In this document: in pieces, positions 51,144 through 60,558 of the stretch
Numbering within the stretch: position 1 is the first letter of the stretch
How the letters are laid out: each line of letters starts with the position of its first letter
NCBI RefSeq assembly: GCF_900120155.1
Contig: NZ_LT635549.1
Coordinates: 1,644,688-1,708,687 of the forward strand
DNA from: Clostridium sp. Marseille-P3244
Lineage (GTDB): Bacteria > Bacillota > Clostridia > Lachnospirales > Lachnospiraceae
Direction of reading: 5' to 3'
DNA: 64,000 nt
Notes under the pieces: generated by a model
What the model was told of the DNA's origin: nothing
Seen by the model: the letters and a program-made list of their open reading frames with translations, nothing else
Database searches by the model: none
Position numbers and translations under genes: made by a program

Positions 51144-52556
51144 ATGGAAGCAAAGCAAATGCAGTTACAGAACTTTTTTATATTTATCATGGATTGCGTC
51201 TGTGTGGTCCTCAGTTATGTCCTTGCCAGTTACCTGCGGTTTGGTGACTTGTGGGGAGGCTATTCAAAAGGGATTGTTATTTTTCGAATCGGTGTTTTGC
51301 TTATGGCAATCACATTGATTTATTTTGTACTCAACCCTAACAGAAATTTTTTTAAACGCGGAAGGAAGCAGGAGGCTCTTCTGTCCTTCCGCAATGTTCT
51401 TGTAATGGGGGGAACCGTGAGTATGGCGGCATTCCTTATGCAGGATGCTCAGGATTATTCCAGGCTTGTTTACGGTTATTTCTGCTGTATTGATCTTGTG
51501 GTCATGTATACCAGTCATCAGTTGTACAAAAGATATATGAACAAAGTATACAGTAAGGGGATAGGAACACGGAACATCCTGATTTTGACCACGGAAGATA
51601 AGGCTTTGGATATCTGTGAAAATATCAGAGAGAACAATTCCTGGAATATGAATATTCAGGGATTTGTGCTGGCCGGCGACCATCATGTCAATGAGGTCGC
51701 CGGTGTCCCTGTTGTATGTGACTATAAGGATATGATGGGATATGTCATGGAAAATCTGGTGGATGAAGTGTTTATCCATCTGTCTTCTCAGTGTGACCTT
51801 CCGATTAAAGAAATCATCCAGGAACTGGAAGTGATGGGAATCACGGTAGAATTAAATATCAATGTGTTTGAACTGGAACTTCCCGCGCAGAGGCAGATCG
51901 AGCGGATCGGCAAGTATTATGCTGTGGCTTTTAGTCCGAGAATTCATTCCTTTAAACAGATCTTTTTTAAACGTGTGATGGATATTATAGGGGCGATCGT
52001 AGGACTGATGATTACGGCAGTAGTGACTGTTTTTCTGGCGCCACCTCTGCTGATCGAGTCACCTGGCCCGCTGTTTTTTTCTCAGGTCCGGGTAGGAAAG
52101 AACGGACGGCGTTTTCGTATTTACAAATTCCGGTCCATGTATGTGGATGCAGAAGCCAGGAAAAAAGAACTGATGGCCCAGAATGAGATGAAGGGCCCTA
52201 TGTTTAAGATGGAACATGACCCCAGAATTACAAAAGTCGGACGGTTTATCAGAAAGACGAGCATTGACGAACTTCCCCAGTTCTGGAACATATTAAAAGG
52301 GGAGATGAGTCTGGTGGGCACCCGGCCGCCGACGGAAGAGGAATTCCGGCAGTATAAAGGTTATCACAGGAGAAGACTCAGTGCCACTCCGGGGCTGACC
52401 GGGCTCTGGCAGGTGAGTGGACGGAGCAATACAAAGGATTTTGAAGAGATTGTGGCAATGGATGTAGAGTATATTGACAACTGGTCGCTGAAAGAGGATA
52501 TTAAGATTCTTTTCAAAACCGTTGGTGTAGTCCTGAAAGGAAAGGGAGCAAGTTAA
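51144..52556 (+). CDS. Polyprenyl glycosylphosphotransferase initiating exopolysaccharide synthesis
   Basis: A 470-residue membrane enzyme that transfers a sugar-1-phosphate to undecaprenyl phosphate. Four N-terminal helices (about 10-125) and a CoA-binding-like domain (about 140-250) precede the catalytic bacterial transferase domain. Its motifs are FFKRVMDIIGAIVGLM, SQVRVGKNGRRFRIYKFRSM, RKTSIDELPQFWNILKGEMS and LVGTRPP...GLTGLWQVSGRS. It is the first committed step of the operon that follows. Confidence 0.93.
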   Translation: MEAKQMQLQNFFIFIMDCVCVVLSYVLASYLRFGDLWGGYSKGIVIFRIGVLLMAITLIYFVLNPNRNFFKRGRKQEALLSFRNVLVMGGTVSMAAFLMQDAQDYSRLVYGYFCCIDLVVMYTSHQLYKRYMNKVYSKGIGTRNILILTTEDKALDICENIRENNSWNMNIQGFVLAGDHHVNEVAGVPVVCDYKDMMGYVMENLVDEVFIHLSSQCDLPIKEIIQELEVMGITVELNINVFELELPAQRQIERIGKYYAVAFSPRIHSFKQIFFKRVMDIIGAIVGLMITAVVTVFLAPPLLIESPGPLFFSQVRVGKNGRRFRIYKFRSMYVDAEARKKELMAQNEMKGPMFKMEHDPRITKVGRFIRKTSIDELPQFWNILKGEMSLVGTRPPTEEEFRQYKGYHRRRLSATPGLTGLWQVSGRSNTKDFEEIVAMDVEYIDNWSLKEDIKILFKTVGVVLKGKGAS

Positions 52557-52558
52557 AA

Positions 52559-53320
52559 GTGAGTATGAGGCAGAAACGATTTCCTATATTTAACACATAT
52601 GTAGACGCTTTGACCATGGATGAGACTATAGAAGAGGTAGAGAAAATTATCCGTGAAAAGAAGCCCGTGCAGCATGTGGTGATAAATGCGTCAAAGGTTA
52701 ATCTGATGCAGAAGGATAAAAATCTTACAAAGATCGTAAATGCGTGTCCTATTATAAACGCAGATGGAGCGTCGATTTTGTGGGCGGCAAAAATGCTGAA
52801 TATCCCGGTAAAAGAAAGGGTAACAGGGATCGATCTTTTTTTAAATCTTGTAAAACTCGCGGACGCAAAAGGGTATAAGATTTTTCTCTTCGGGGCGAAA
52901 GAAGATGTGGTAAAAAAAGTAAAGGATATCTTCTGCCGAAAATATAAAAACCTCAATATTGTCGGGATTAGAAATGGTTACTTTTCGCCGGAAGAAGAGA
53001 CAGAGATAGCGGAGCAGATCAGAGATGCCAAACCGGATATACTGTTCGTGGCTTTCTCTTCTCCCAAAAAGGAATACTGGATAAAGAAATACCTGGATAT
53101 TATGAATGTTCCGTTCGTTATGGGTGTGGGAGGCAGCTTTGATGTAGTCGCAGGTGTGACAAGCCGGGCTCCCAGGTGGATGCAGGAGCATGGTCTTGAA
53201 TGGTTCTACCGGTTTATCCAGGAACCAGGCAGGATGTGGAAGAGATATATCGTAGGGAACCTTAAGTTTGTTTTATTAACATTCAAAACTAAAATGAGAA
53301 GAGGGAAATACAAATGGTAA
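52559..53320 (+). CDS. WecG/TagA/CpsF-family glycosyltransferase
   Basis: A 253-residue GT26 enzyme. Motifs are VVINASKVNLMQKDK, INADGASILWAAKML (catalytic Asp in the NADG stretch), GIDLFLNLVKLA, KIFLFGAKEDVVKK and VAFSSPKKEYWIKK. These enzymes add the second sugar, often ManNAc or its acid. With the UDP-ManNAc dehydrogenase downstream, a ManNAc(A)-containing repeat is plausible. GTG 52559 has GGGAG at the right distance. Its stop overlaps the next start by seven bases. Confidence 0.9.
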   Translation: MSMRQKRFPIFNTYVDALTMDETIEEVEKIIREKKPVQHVVINASKVNLMQKDKNLTKIVNACPIINADGASILWAAKMLNIPVKERVTGIDLFLNLVKLADAKGYKIFLFGAKEDVVKKVKDIFCRKYKNLNIVGIRNGYFSPEEETEIAEQIRDAKPDILFVAFSSPKKEYWIKKYLDIMNVPFVMGVGGSFDVVAGVTSRAPRWMQEHGLEWFYRFIQEPGRMWKRYIVGNLKFVLLTFKTKMRRGKYKW

Positions 53321-54537
53321 ACGTAATAGGATTAGGATACATCGGTCTGCCGACAGCACTTATTCTGGCGGCAAACGGCGTTGAGGTGGTAGGAACAGAT
53401 TATAATCCTGCGATCGTTGCAGAGCTGAATCATGGAAGAGTTACTTTTAAAGAGGAAGGACTGGATGAACTTTTTAAAAAGGCCGTTGCCCTGGGCATCA
53501 AGTTTTCTGATAAATATCAGAAAACAGATATTTATATTATCTCGGTTCCCACGCCCTATGATGCCGACAGTAAGAAGGTGGATGCCGAGTATGTCGTAAA
53601 AGCAGTGGAAAGCGTGCTGGAAGTATGTGAAAAGGGCGCTGTTATCGTAATAGAGTCAACGGTCTCTCCGGGAACAATTGATCGGTATATCCGCCCGGTT
53701 ATTACAAAGAGAGGGCTGAAAACCGGGGAAGATATCCATCTGGCTCATGCTCCTGAGAGGATCATACCGGGGAATATGTTATATGAACTGAAGAACAACG
53801 CAAGGACGATAGGCGCGGACGAACCGGCCGTTGCCCAGCGGGTGAAAGAGCTGTATTCTTCATTCTGCAAGGCTGAGCTGGTATTGACAGATATACGAAC
53901 GGCAGAGATGACAAAGGTCGTAGAGAATACGTTTCGGGATATCAATATTGCCTATGCGAATGAGCTGGCGAAAATATGCCGGTCAGACAACATGGATGTA
54001 TATGAGATCATCCGCATAGCCAATAAACATCCGCGGGTCAATATCTTAAGCCCGGGTCCCGGAGTCGGAGGACATTGTATATCTGTGGATCCATGGTTTT
54101 TGGTAGGGGATTATCCGGGTCTGGCAAATATCATACTTGCAGCGAGGAAGATCAATGATTCCATGCCGGAATTCGTTTTGGAAAGAGTTCATGATATCAT
54201 GCGTGAGCGGGAAATGACCGATGTAAGCCGCGTGGGACTGTACGGGCTCACCTATAAAGAAAATGTGGATGATACAAGAGAATCGCCGACTCTGCAGATG
54301 CTGGAATCCATGGAAAAACATCTGTGCGGCAACCTTGTAAAAGTTTATGATCCTTTTGTTAAAAAGGATATTGTGCCGAATCAGATGCACAGCCTGAAAG
54401 AATTTCTTGATGAAGTTGATCTTGTAGTGATCATGGTGGGACATGATGAGATCCGGGAGAATATGGAGCTGCTCAGAGGCAAGGTAGTTCTGGACACCCG
54501 TATGGTATGTACTCTGGAAGGAACCTACAGATTATAG
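53314..54537 (+). CDS. wecC: UDP-N-acetyl-D-mannosamine dehydrogenase
   Basis: A 407-residue nucleotide-sugar dehydrogenase that oxidises UDP-ManNAc to the uronic acid with NAD. The Rossmann motif is VIGLGYIGLPTALILAANG. Further motifs are VESTVSPGTID-like IESTVSPGTIDRYI, HAPERIIPGNMLYEL, the catalytic Cys in SPGPGVGGHCISVDPWFL (about 250) and GLYGLTYKENVDDTRESP. The PERI...PGNM form points to ManNAc rather than glucose. The UDP-GlcNAc 2-epimerase needed to supply substrate is not in this window. Confidence 0.9.
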   Translation: MVNVIGLGYIGLPTALILAANGVEVVGTDYNPAIVAELNHGRVTFKEEGLDELFKKAVALGIKFSDKYQKTDIYIISVPTPYDADSKKVDAEYVVKAVESVLEVCEKGAVIVIESTVSPGTIDRYIRPVITKRGLKTGEDIHLAHAPERIIPGNMLYELKNNARTIGADEPAVAQRVKELYSSFCKAELVLTDIRTAEMTKVVENTFRDINIAYANELAKICRSDNMDVYEIIRIANKHPRVNILSPGPGVGGHCISVDPWFLVGDYPGLANIILAARKINDSMPEFVLERVHDIMREREMTDVSRVGLYGLTYKENVDDTRESPTLQMLESMEKHLCGNLVKVYDPFVKKDIVPNQMHSLKEFLDEVDLVVIMVGHDEIRENMELLRGKVVLDTRMVCTLEGTYRL

Positions 54538-54565
54538 CAGGGCAGGCTTCGGCAAAGGACAGGAT

Positions 54566-55654
54566 ATGGCAGGAAAGAAAATGATCAGGGTACTGATGTG
54601 TGGGAATCATCCTTCAAATAAAGGCGGGATGACCAGTGTGATCTCGCAGATCAGATCTTATGACTGGGAAAAGAAAAATATAAAAATGAAGTTTATCCCG
54701 ACATTTTATCCGGGAAATACGATTATAAAATCGCTTTATTTTATGCTGTCGTATATCAGGATTCTTGTGATTATGGTTTTCTGGAGACCCGATATTGTCC
54801 ATATGCATATGTCTTATAAGGGCAGTTTTCACAGAAAATTTCTGATCCACAGGCTGTGCAGACTGTTTGGGATCAAGGATATTATCCATCTGCACGGATC
54901 TGAATTCGAGAAGTGGTACGGGGAAGTCAATGTACAGACAAAAGAGAAGATCCGGACGCTTCTGAGAGAGAGCGGGGCCTTCTTTGTTCTGGGTGAACAC
55001 TGGAAAAAAGTTGTGGAAACAATAGAGCCGTCGGTAAATGCGGTAATCCTCCGTAATGCGGTTCCGATTCCCGAAGATATGGTAAAATGGGATAATGACA
55101 GATGCCAGGTGCTGTATATGGGAGTGTTGATTCCGCGGAAAGGGATCGATATTCTGCTGAGGGCCTTCTGCAGATTAAAACATAACGGAAAACTCGGGAA
55201 ACTCTGCCTGGCGATAGCCGGGACAGGGCCGGAAGAAGCTGCGCTGAAGACATACTGCCGCGAGAATGGCTTGGAGGATATTGTAAGCTTCTGCGGCTGG
55301 AAGAGCGGGAAGGAAAAGGCGGAGCTGATTCGGGAAAGTCAGATCGCGGTGATGCCTTCCTACAATGAAGGTCTTCCGATAGCAGTATTGGAAGAAATCA
55401 GTTACGGAATGCCGGTGATTGCCACTGATGTGGGAGATATGGCCGCTGCCGTACGGGATGGCGAGAACGGCTATCTGATCCGTCCGGGACAGGAAGAACC
55501 GCTGGCGGAAAAGCTGGCAGAAACTGCGGAGGAAGAATGCTTTTCCAGGATGTCACGGGCATCCAGGGAACTGGCGGAGAGAGAATATTCACAGGATCTG
55601 TTTTTTGAAAAGATTGTTGATAATTATAAGCAACTGAGCGGAGTAAAAGATTAG
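54566..55654 (+). CDS. Glycosyltransferase family 4
   Basis: A 362-residue GT-B retaining transferase. The acceptor domain starts with VLMCGNHPSNKGGMTSVISQ, with DIIHLHGSEFEKWY in the middle. The donor domain contains VLYMGVLIPRKGIDILLRAF, LAIAGTGPEEAALKTYCREN and the E-x7-E-like region MPSYNEGLPIAVLEEISYGM. It extends the repeat unit on its lipid carrier at the inner membrane face. A terminator-like hairpin follows. Confidence 0.9.
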   Translation: MAGKKMIRVLMCGNHPSNKGGMTSVISQIRSYDWEKKNIKMKFIPTFYPGNTIIKSLYFMLSYIRILVIMVFWRPDIVHMHMSYKGSFHRKFLIHRLCRLFGIKDIIHLHGSEFEKWYGEVNVQTKEKIRTLLRESGAFFVLGEHWKKVVETIEPSVNAVILRNAVPIPEDMVKWDNDRCQVLYMGVLIPRKGIDILLRAFCRLKHNGKLGKLCLAIAGTGPEEAALKTYCRENGLEDIVSFCGWKSGKEKAELIRESQIAVMPSYNEGLPIAVLEEISYGMPVIATDVGDMAAAVRDGENGYLIRPGQEEPLAEKLAETAEEECFSRMSRASRELAEREYSQDLFFEKIVDNYKQLSGVKD

Positions 55655-55725
55655 AGGCGGCCAGAGCAATCAGGATTTGATAGCACAGATTGAAAGGACA
55701 AGCGTATATTGTATTATAGTTTTCA

Positions 55726-55765
55726 AAAAGAATCCGGCTTGAAAATATATCAGGCGGATTCTTTT
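55726..55765 (+). terminator. Perfect 11-bp hairpin within the exopolysaccharide operon
   Basis: AAAAGAATCCG (55726-55736) pairs with CGGATTCTTTT (55755-55765). Only four T follow the stem. A TTGAAA with AT-rich sequence ~20 bases later lies just upstream, so this may be an attenuator rather than an operon end. Confidence 0.6.
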
Positions 55766-55861
55766 CAGCGACAGTACAGATTGCCGTACCATCCGGAACA
55801 GATGATCGTGAATCAGGATATTATGTGAAGATGTGAGCAGATCCAAGAAAAGAGGGAAAGG

Positions 55862-56869
55862 ATGTATCAGCGAATGCCAGCAGGAGAAAACAGAAAGACA
55901 GCGGAAGTGAGCGTTATCATTCCTGTCTATAATTTGGAAAATCGTATAGAAAGCAGTGCCCGGTCTGTTCTGGATCAAACGATTCAAAATATCCAGGTGA
56001 TATTGATAGATGACTGCTCAGAGGATGATTCTTATAAATGTTGTATTAAGTTAGCTTCAGAGGATAACAGGGTGGAGGTTTACCGCCATTCAGAAAACAG
56101 AGGTGTTTCTGCAGCGAGAAATACAGGGCTGCTTCATGCATCAGGAAAGTATATTCTTTTTGTGGACGGCGACGATATACTGGACAGAGATATGGTTTCT
56201 GTTCTGATCGGGTTAATGGAAGAAGAAGAGAATATTGATATGGCTGTTTGTGGCTATTATCTTAATGATGTGCCGCAGTATGGGCCAGAGAAAGAAAAGA
56301 TCAGGATGGGACGTCTGCAGTGCGCAAAAGATATAGCCGGAGTCGGCGGGAGTCTTGTCAAAGGATATGCAGCTAATAAACTTTTTAAGCTGGATACAAT
56401 TTTAGAAAATCAGCTGAAATTTGATGAGAATACGTATGTATGTGAAGATTCCCTCTTTTGCCTGCAGTATGTATGGCACTGCCGTTCAGTGAATTATGAT
56501 CCTGTCTGTAAATATCATTATATCATCCATTCAGCGAGCGCAACTCACGGAAAAGTGACTCAGCGACGAATGAGCGTCATTGATACGTATCATAAAATTA
56601 TTGAGACCGGAAAAATGTATGGAGATCAGGAACTGGACAGACAGCTAGAGGCAAATTATATGAACCACTATTTGTCCCTGCTGAAAGATATTGTAAAACA
56701 GTCTTCGGGAAAACAATGCGATTATGGCGAAAAATTGTATCCATATATCAGGGAAAATCGGAGAAAATACAGGAAAAATCCATATATTACATTAAAAAGA
56801 AAAGTATTGTTTGCTATTTTGTATGTGACATTCCCTTTGTGGAAGGCAATGCCTGATAGAGACAGATGA
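55862..56869 (+). CDS. Glycosyltransferase family 2 (a)
   Basis: A 335-residue GT-A transferase. Motifs are VSVIIPVYNLENRIESSARS, VILIDDCSEDDSYKCCIKLA, SENRGVSAARNTGLLHASGK and the metal-binding LFVDGDDILD (DGDD). A C-terminal ~120 residues vary between members. GAGGG precedes ATG 55862. It adds one sugar of the repeat unit. Confidence 0.9.
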   Translation: MYQRMPAGENRKTAEVSVIIPVYNLENRIESSARSVLDQTIQNIQVILIDDCSEDDSYKCCIKLASEDNRVEVYRHSENRGVSAARNTGLLHASGKYILFVDGDDILDRDMVSVLIGLMEEEENIDMAVCGYYLNDVPQYGPEKEKIRMGRLQCAKDIAGVGGSLVKGYAANKLFKLDTILENQLKFDENTYVCEDSLFCLQYVWHCRSVNYDPVCKYHYIIHSASATHGKVTQRRMSVIDTYHKIIETGKMYGDQELDRQLEANYMNHYLSLLKDIVKQSSGKQCDYGEKLYPYIRENRRKYRKNPYITLKRKVLFAILYVTFPLWKAMPDRDR

Positions 56870-56931
56870 TAAGCAGGGAATGAAGACATCGATAATCCGA
56901 GCATGAGCCGAAAAGTATAAGCAGGCATAAA

Positions 56932-56960
56932 TTGCAAGGAAAAGTATTCTGTGTTATTAT
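56932..56960 (+). promoter_or_regulatory. Internal promoter candidate in the exopolysaccharide operon
   Basis: TTGCAA (56932-56937), a 17-base spacer and TATTAT (56955-56960), 32 bases before the next glycosyltransferase. Confidence 0.55.
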
Positions 56961-56991
56961 ATCAGCGTTTAGATATGATAAGGAGAAACGA

Positions 56992-57936
56992 ATGGAAGAG
57001 CTGATCAGTATTATTATTCCTGTCTATAAAGTCGAAAAGTATCTTCCGAGATGTATAGAGTCGGTTGCTGCTCAGACGTATAAAAACATCGAGATTATTC
57101 TTGTTGATGATGGCTCTCCGGACAGGTGCCCTGAAATCTGTGATGAGTATGCGCAAAAGGACAGCAGGATCACAGTCATACACAAGGAAAACGGCGGACT
57201 TTCGGATGCCAGAAACACAGGGATTGAAGCTGCCCATGGAAGGTATCTTGGGTTTGTAGATTCAGATGATTACATTCATCCGGATATGTATCAAAAACTT
57301 TATGAGGCACTCCTGGCAGAAAAAACGGATGCTGCTGTCTGCGGCATAGAGAGAGTCGACTGTACAGATTACCAGATCAAACGTATTGAGGACAAAGAAG
57401 TTCATGTATATACGGGGCTTCAGGCGGTAAGAAATATACTGGATAAAGATCTGCATGTTGTGAGCGTGATTGCCTGTGGAAAATTGTATAAAAGAAGTCT
57501 GTTTGAGCAGGTGCGTTTTCCGGTGAGAAAACTTCATGAAGATGAATTTACCACCTACCGGGTGTTTTATCAATGCAGAAAGGTAGTTTATCTGAGCGGC
57601 AGATATTATTATTATTTTCAGAGACAAAACAGCATTATGGGAACCAGGAAATATGTCTTTTCCTATGATGGTCTTGAAGCATATGAACAGATGGCTGACT
57701 TTTTTGCCGGCACCGGCGACATGGACCTCTTCTATCTTATAAAGTATAAATATCTGTATATGCTCAAAGAGGCTGCTGTCAGACTAAAGAAAAGCAGCGA
57801 TAAAAGTGCGACGGGTCTGGCAGAGAAGCTGGATGAGAAATACCGGATTGAATATAAGAAATATATATCTAAAATACAGGGCTGTAAAAGAAAACTGAGA
57901 TTATGGTTATACAGACGGCTGAGAATCAGTGTATAG
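56992..57936 (+). CDS. Glycosyltransferase family 2 (b)
   Basis: A 314-residue GT2 enzyme with AAGGAG before ATG 56992. Motifs are ISIIIPVYKVEKYLPRCIES, IILVDDGSPDRCPEICDEYA, KENGGLSDARNTGIEAAHGR and LGFVDSDDYIHPDMY. It is similar to the next gene, and the pair looks like a tandem duplication that then diverged in the acceptor half. Confidence 0.9.
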   Translation: MEELISIIIPVYKVEKYLPRCIESVAAQTYKNIEIILVDDGSPDRCPEICDEYAQKDSRITVIHKENGGLSDARNTGIEAAHGRYLGFVDSDDYIHPDMYQKLYEALLAEKTDAAVCGIERVDCTDYQIKRIEDKEVHVYTGLQAVRNILDKDLHVVSVIACGKLYKRSLFEQVRFPVRKLHEDEFTTYRVFYQCRKVVYLSGRYYYYFQRQNSIMGTRKYVFSYDGLEAYEQMADFFAGTGDMDLFYLIKYKYLYMLKEAAVRLKKSSDKSATGLAEKLDEKYRIEYKKYISKIQGCKRKLRLWLYRRLRISV

Positions 57937-57959
57937 ATTCATCTGGGAAGGCGGATGTA

Positions 57960-59009
57960 ATGATGAAAGAGAAACCGCTTGTTTCTGTGATCGTACCGAT
58001 CTATAAAGTAGAACAATATATAGTGAAAAGTGTTGAGAGTATCATCAATCAGACGTACCGCAATCTTGAGATTATTCTGGTGGATGACGGGTCTCCTGAC
58101 GCCTGTGGGGATATCGCAGATGAGTTTGCGGGAAAAGATGCCAGAATCAGAGTGATCCACAAAAAAAACGGCGGACTTTCGGATGCCAGAAATGCAGGTC
58201 TGAAAGTGGCGTCCGGTGAGTATATCTATTTTTTTGACAGTGATGATTTAGTGGATATAAAACTTTTGGAGACAGCTCTGCAGCCATATTTAACGACACA
58301 GACTGATCTTGTCTGCTTTAATTATGTGACTGTCGACGAGATCAGCGGTGATGAGAAAAAAACTACGTTCAGGCCCGAAGAATACCGATGGAGAGGAAAA
58401 CGGACGAATCTGTCCATCAGAGAATACCTGGGATACAGAATGGGGTACTGTGTCTGGAATAAGTTATACAGGGCAGACATTATCCGGGAACATGAAATAA
58501 GTTTTGAAGATAATTCGAAGATATTTTCGGAGGATATCTGCTTTAATTTATATTATCTTTTCTATTGTCACAGTGTCCAGGTTATTCCGGATTATTTATA
58601 CTATTATTTATATAGACAGACGTCTATTATGGGAAAAAGTAAAAAAGAGCCAAGGCTGGACCAGTTTATTGAACTGAGCAAATGCTACAATGCCTATCTG
58701 CTCCGAAGTCATGAAAGATCGGAAATGCTGTATTTTCAGGAAATCGTATTCAGTGAACTGATGAAACTGCAGCTGAGGAAGGTCAACAGCGAGGAAAGGC
58801 CATTTTGGGTAGAGAAGATCAAGGATAAGAAGTTTTTTTATGAAAACAGTGAACGGGCAGTCCGCCGGATTGACAAATGGATAAAAGTATACGGACTTTT
58901 TACTGGAATAAAGCGATGGATGGGAGCGGCCGAATGTTATTACAGTGATAACGAAAGCCGTGGCCTCCGGACTTTGAGACATATTGCCTCCAGGTTAAAG
59001 AAAAATTAG
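57960..59009 (+). CDS. Glycosyltransferase family 2 (c)
   Basis: A 349-residue GT2 enzyme starting MMKEKPLVSVIVPIYKVEQY. Motifs are IILVDDGSPDACGDIADEFA, KKNGGLSDARNAGLKVASGE and YFFDSDDLVD. GGAAGGCGG precedes ATG 57960; the longer frame upstream overlaps the previous gene's end. The C-terminal part carries the aromatic-rich YLYYYLYRQTSIMGKSKK that the previous enzyme shares as YYYYFQRQNSIMGTRK. Confidence 0.9.
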   Translation: MMKEKPLVSVIVPIYKVEQYIVKSVESIINQTYRNLEIILVDDGSPDACGDIADEFAGKDARIRVIHKKNGGLSDARNAGLKVASGEYIYFFDSDDLVDIKLLETALQPYLTTQTDLVCFNYVTVDEISGDEKKTTFRPEEYRWRGKRTNLSIREYLGYRMGYCVWNKLYRADIIREHEISFEDNSKIFSEDICFNLYYLFYCHSVQVIPDYLYYYLYRQTSIMGKSKKEPRLDQFIELSKCYNAYLLRSHERSEMLYFQEIVFSELMKLQLRKVNSEERPFWVEKIKDKKFFYENSERAVRRIDKWIKVYGLFTGIKRWMGAAECYYSDNESRGLRTLRHIASRLKKN

Positions 59010-59019
59010 AGGAACACAT

Positions 59020-60558
59020 ATGGGAAACAAAAAAAGATTTGTGACGAATATGGCTGCCCAGCTCCTGAGTTTTATAGTCAATCTGGGCATAAATTTTTTC
59101 CTGTCCCGATACATTGTCAATGTGATCGGGAAGGAAGTATACGGGTTTGTAGGCCTCGCAAATAACTTTACAAGCTATGCCCAGATTTTTACGGTTGCTT
59201 TCAATGCCATGCTGAGCCGTTATGTGACGGTAAAGCTGGTAAGAGGCGAACCGGAAGAGGCAAACAGGTATCTGTCCTCTGTTACGATCTGCAATGTTGT
59301 AATTTCAGCAGTACTGCTTATTCCATCTGCTCTGCTCTGCTGTTTTATGCAGTATCTGATAGAAGTGCCGGTACAGCATATGTTTGACATAAAGATCCTC
59401 TGGTTTTTACTGTTTCTTGGGTTTCTGATACAGCTGGGCACAAATACATTCCAGACATGCTTTTTTGCGTCAAACCGTCTGGACCTGTCTGCAAGGCGTT
59501 CGCTGGAAAATTATATTCTGCGGGCAGTAATTTTGGTTATAGCTTTTTCTTTTTTTCAGCCGCATATATGGTATGTCGGCCTGGCTTCTATCATTTGTGC
59601 CGTCTGTCTGGCAATCTTCAACTGGTACTATATGAAGAAGCTGACACCTTCCCTTCGGATCAGGAAAAGTCTTTTTTCAGCCAGATATGTAAAAGAACTG
59701 GTCAAAGTCGGAATCTGGAACTCAATTAATCAGTTGAGCCAGCTGCTGCTGAATGGATTTGATCTCCTGATCACCAATATTTTCATTGGCTCTTCAGAAA
59801 TGGGAATGTTGTCCATTGCAAAATCTATCCCCACACAGCTTCTGTCATTTATAGGGACTGTATCGAACGTTTTTTCACCGCGGATGACGATTATATATGC
59901 CTCAGGAGATAAAAAAGCCTTTCTGCAGGAGACTTCTTTTGCAATGAGAGTGTGTGGAGCGCTGTGTTCTGTGCCTCTTATCGGATTTGTCATATTTGGC
60001 AGGCCTTTTTATACTCTCTGGATGAGCAGTCTGTCAGAAGCCGAAGTAATGCAGGTACAGATCCTGTCGATACTGACCCTGCTTCCGACAATTTTCAGTG
60101 TATACATCTATCCTCTGTATAATGTAAATACGATTACATGTAAACTGAAGATCCCTGTTCTGGTTTCCTGCGGGATCGGGGTGCTGAACCTTATCATCGT
60201 ATATATATTGCTGAATACCACGGATCTGGGAATATATGCCGTAGCAGGAGTGAGTTCCGTGCTGCTGCTATTCAGGGTGTTGATTTTTGTTCCAATATAT
60301 GCAGCGCATAATGTAGAAGAACATATGCTGACATTTTATCCTCCCCTGCTTAGAGGCATTGTTTCCAGCGTGCTTATGATTGTGGTATTCCGATTTGTTT
60401 TAAGTATTTATACGATATCAAACTGGATCAGTCTGATCTGTATGGCGGCATTTTGTGGAATTATCGGTTATGCAGTAAATTATTATATTGTATTCAGCAG
60501 AGAGGAACGAAAAAAACTTCTGGTATTGTTAAGAGAAAAGATAGGGAGAAAAAGATGA
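59020..60558 (+). CDS. Polysaccharide flippase (Wzx-like, MOP superfamily)
   Basis: A 512-residue membrane protein with about 14 hydrophobic helices. It begins NMAAQLLSFIVNLGINFFLS and contains NLFIGSSEMGMLSIA-like IFIGSSEMGMLSIAKSIPTQ. It would flip the lipid-linked repeat unit to the outer face. GAGG precedes the ATG. No Wzy polymerase is seen between 51 and 64 kb, so it must lie further on or be absent. The stop overlaps the next start. Confidence 0.88.
   Translation: MGNKKRFVTNMAAQLLSFIVNLGINFFLSRYIVNVIGKEVYGFVGLANNFTSYAQIFTVAFNAMLSRYVTVKLVRGEPEEANRYLSSVTICNVVISAVLLIPSALLCCFMQYLIEVPVQHMFDIKILWFLLFLGFLIQLGTNTFQTCFFASNRLDLSARRSLENYILRAVILVIAFSFFQPHIWYVGLASIICAVCLAIFNWYYMKKLTPSLRIRKSLFSARYVKELVKVGIWNSINQLSQLLLNGFDLLITNIFIGSSEMGMLSIAKSIPTQLLSFIGTVSNVFSPRMTIIYASGDKKAFLQETSFAMRVCGALCSVPLIGFVIFGRPFYTLWMSSLSEAEVMQVQILSILTLLPTIFSVYIYPLYNVNTITCKLKIPVLVSCGIGVLNLIIVYILLNTTDLGIYAVAGVSSVLLLFRVLIFVPIYAAHNVEEHMLTFYPPLLRGIVSSVLMIVVFRFVLSIYTISNWISLICMAAFCGIIGYAVNYYIVFSREERKKLLVLLREKIGRKR

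Noticed and set aside
60453-60554. Longer start for the pyruvyl transferase, 34 codons upstream
   Set aside because: The extension overlaps the flippase coding end. ATG 60555 has GGGAG nearby and begins exactly at the conserved KIGIVTVHDSNNYGS motif.
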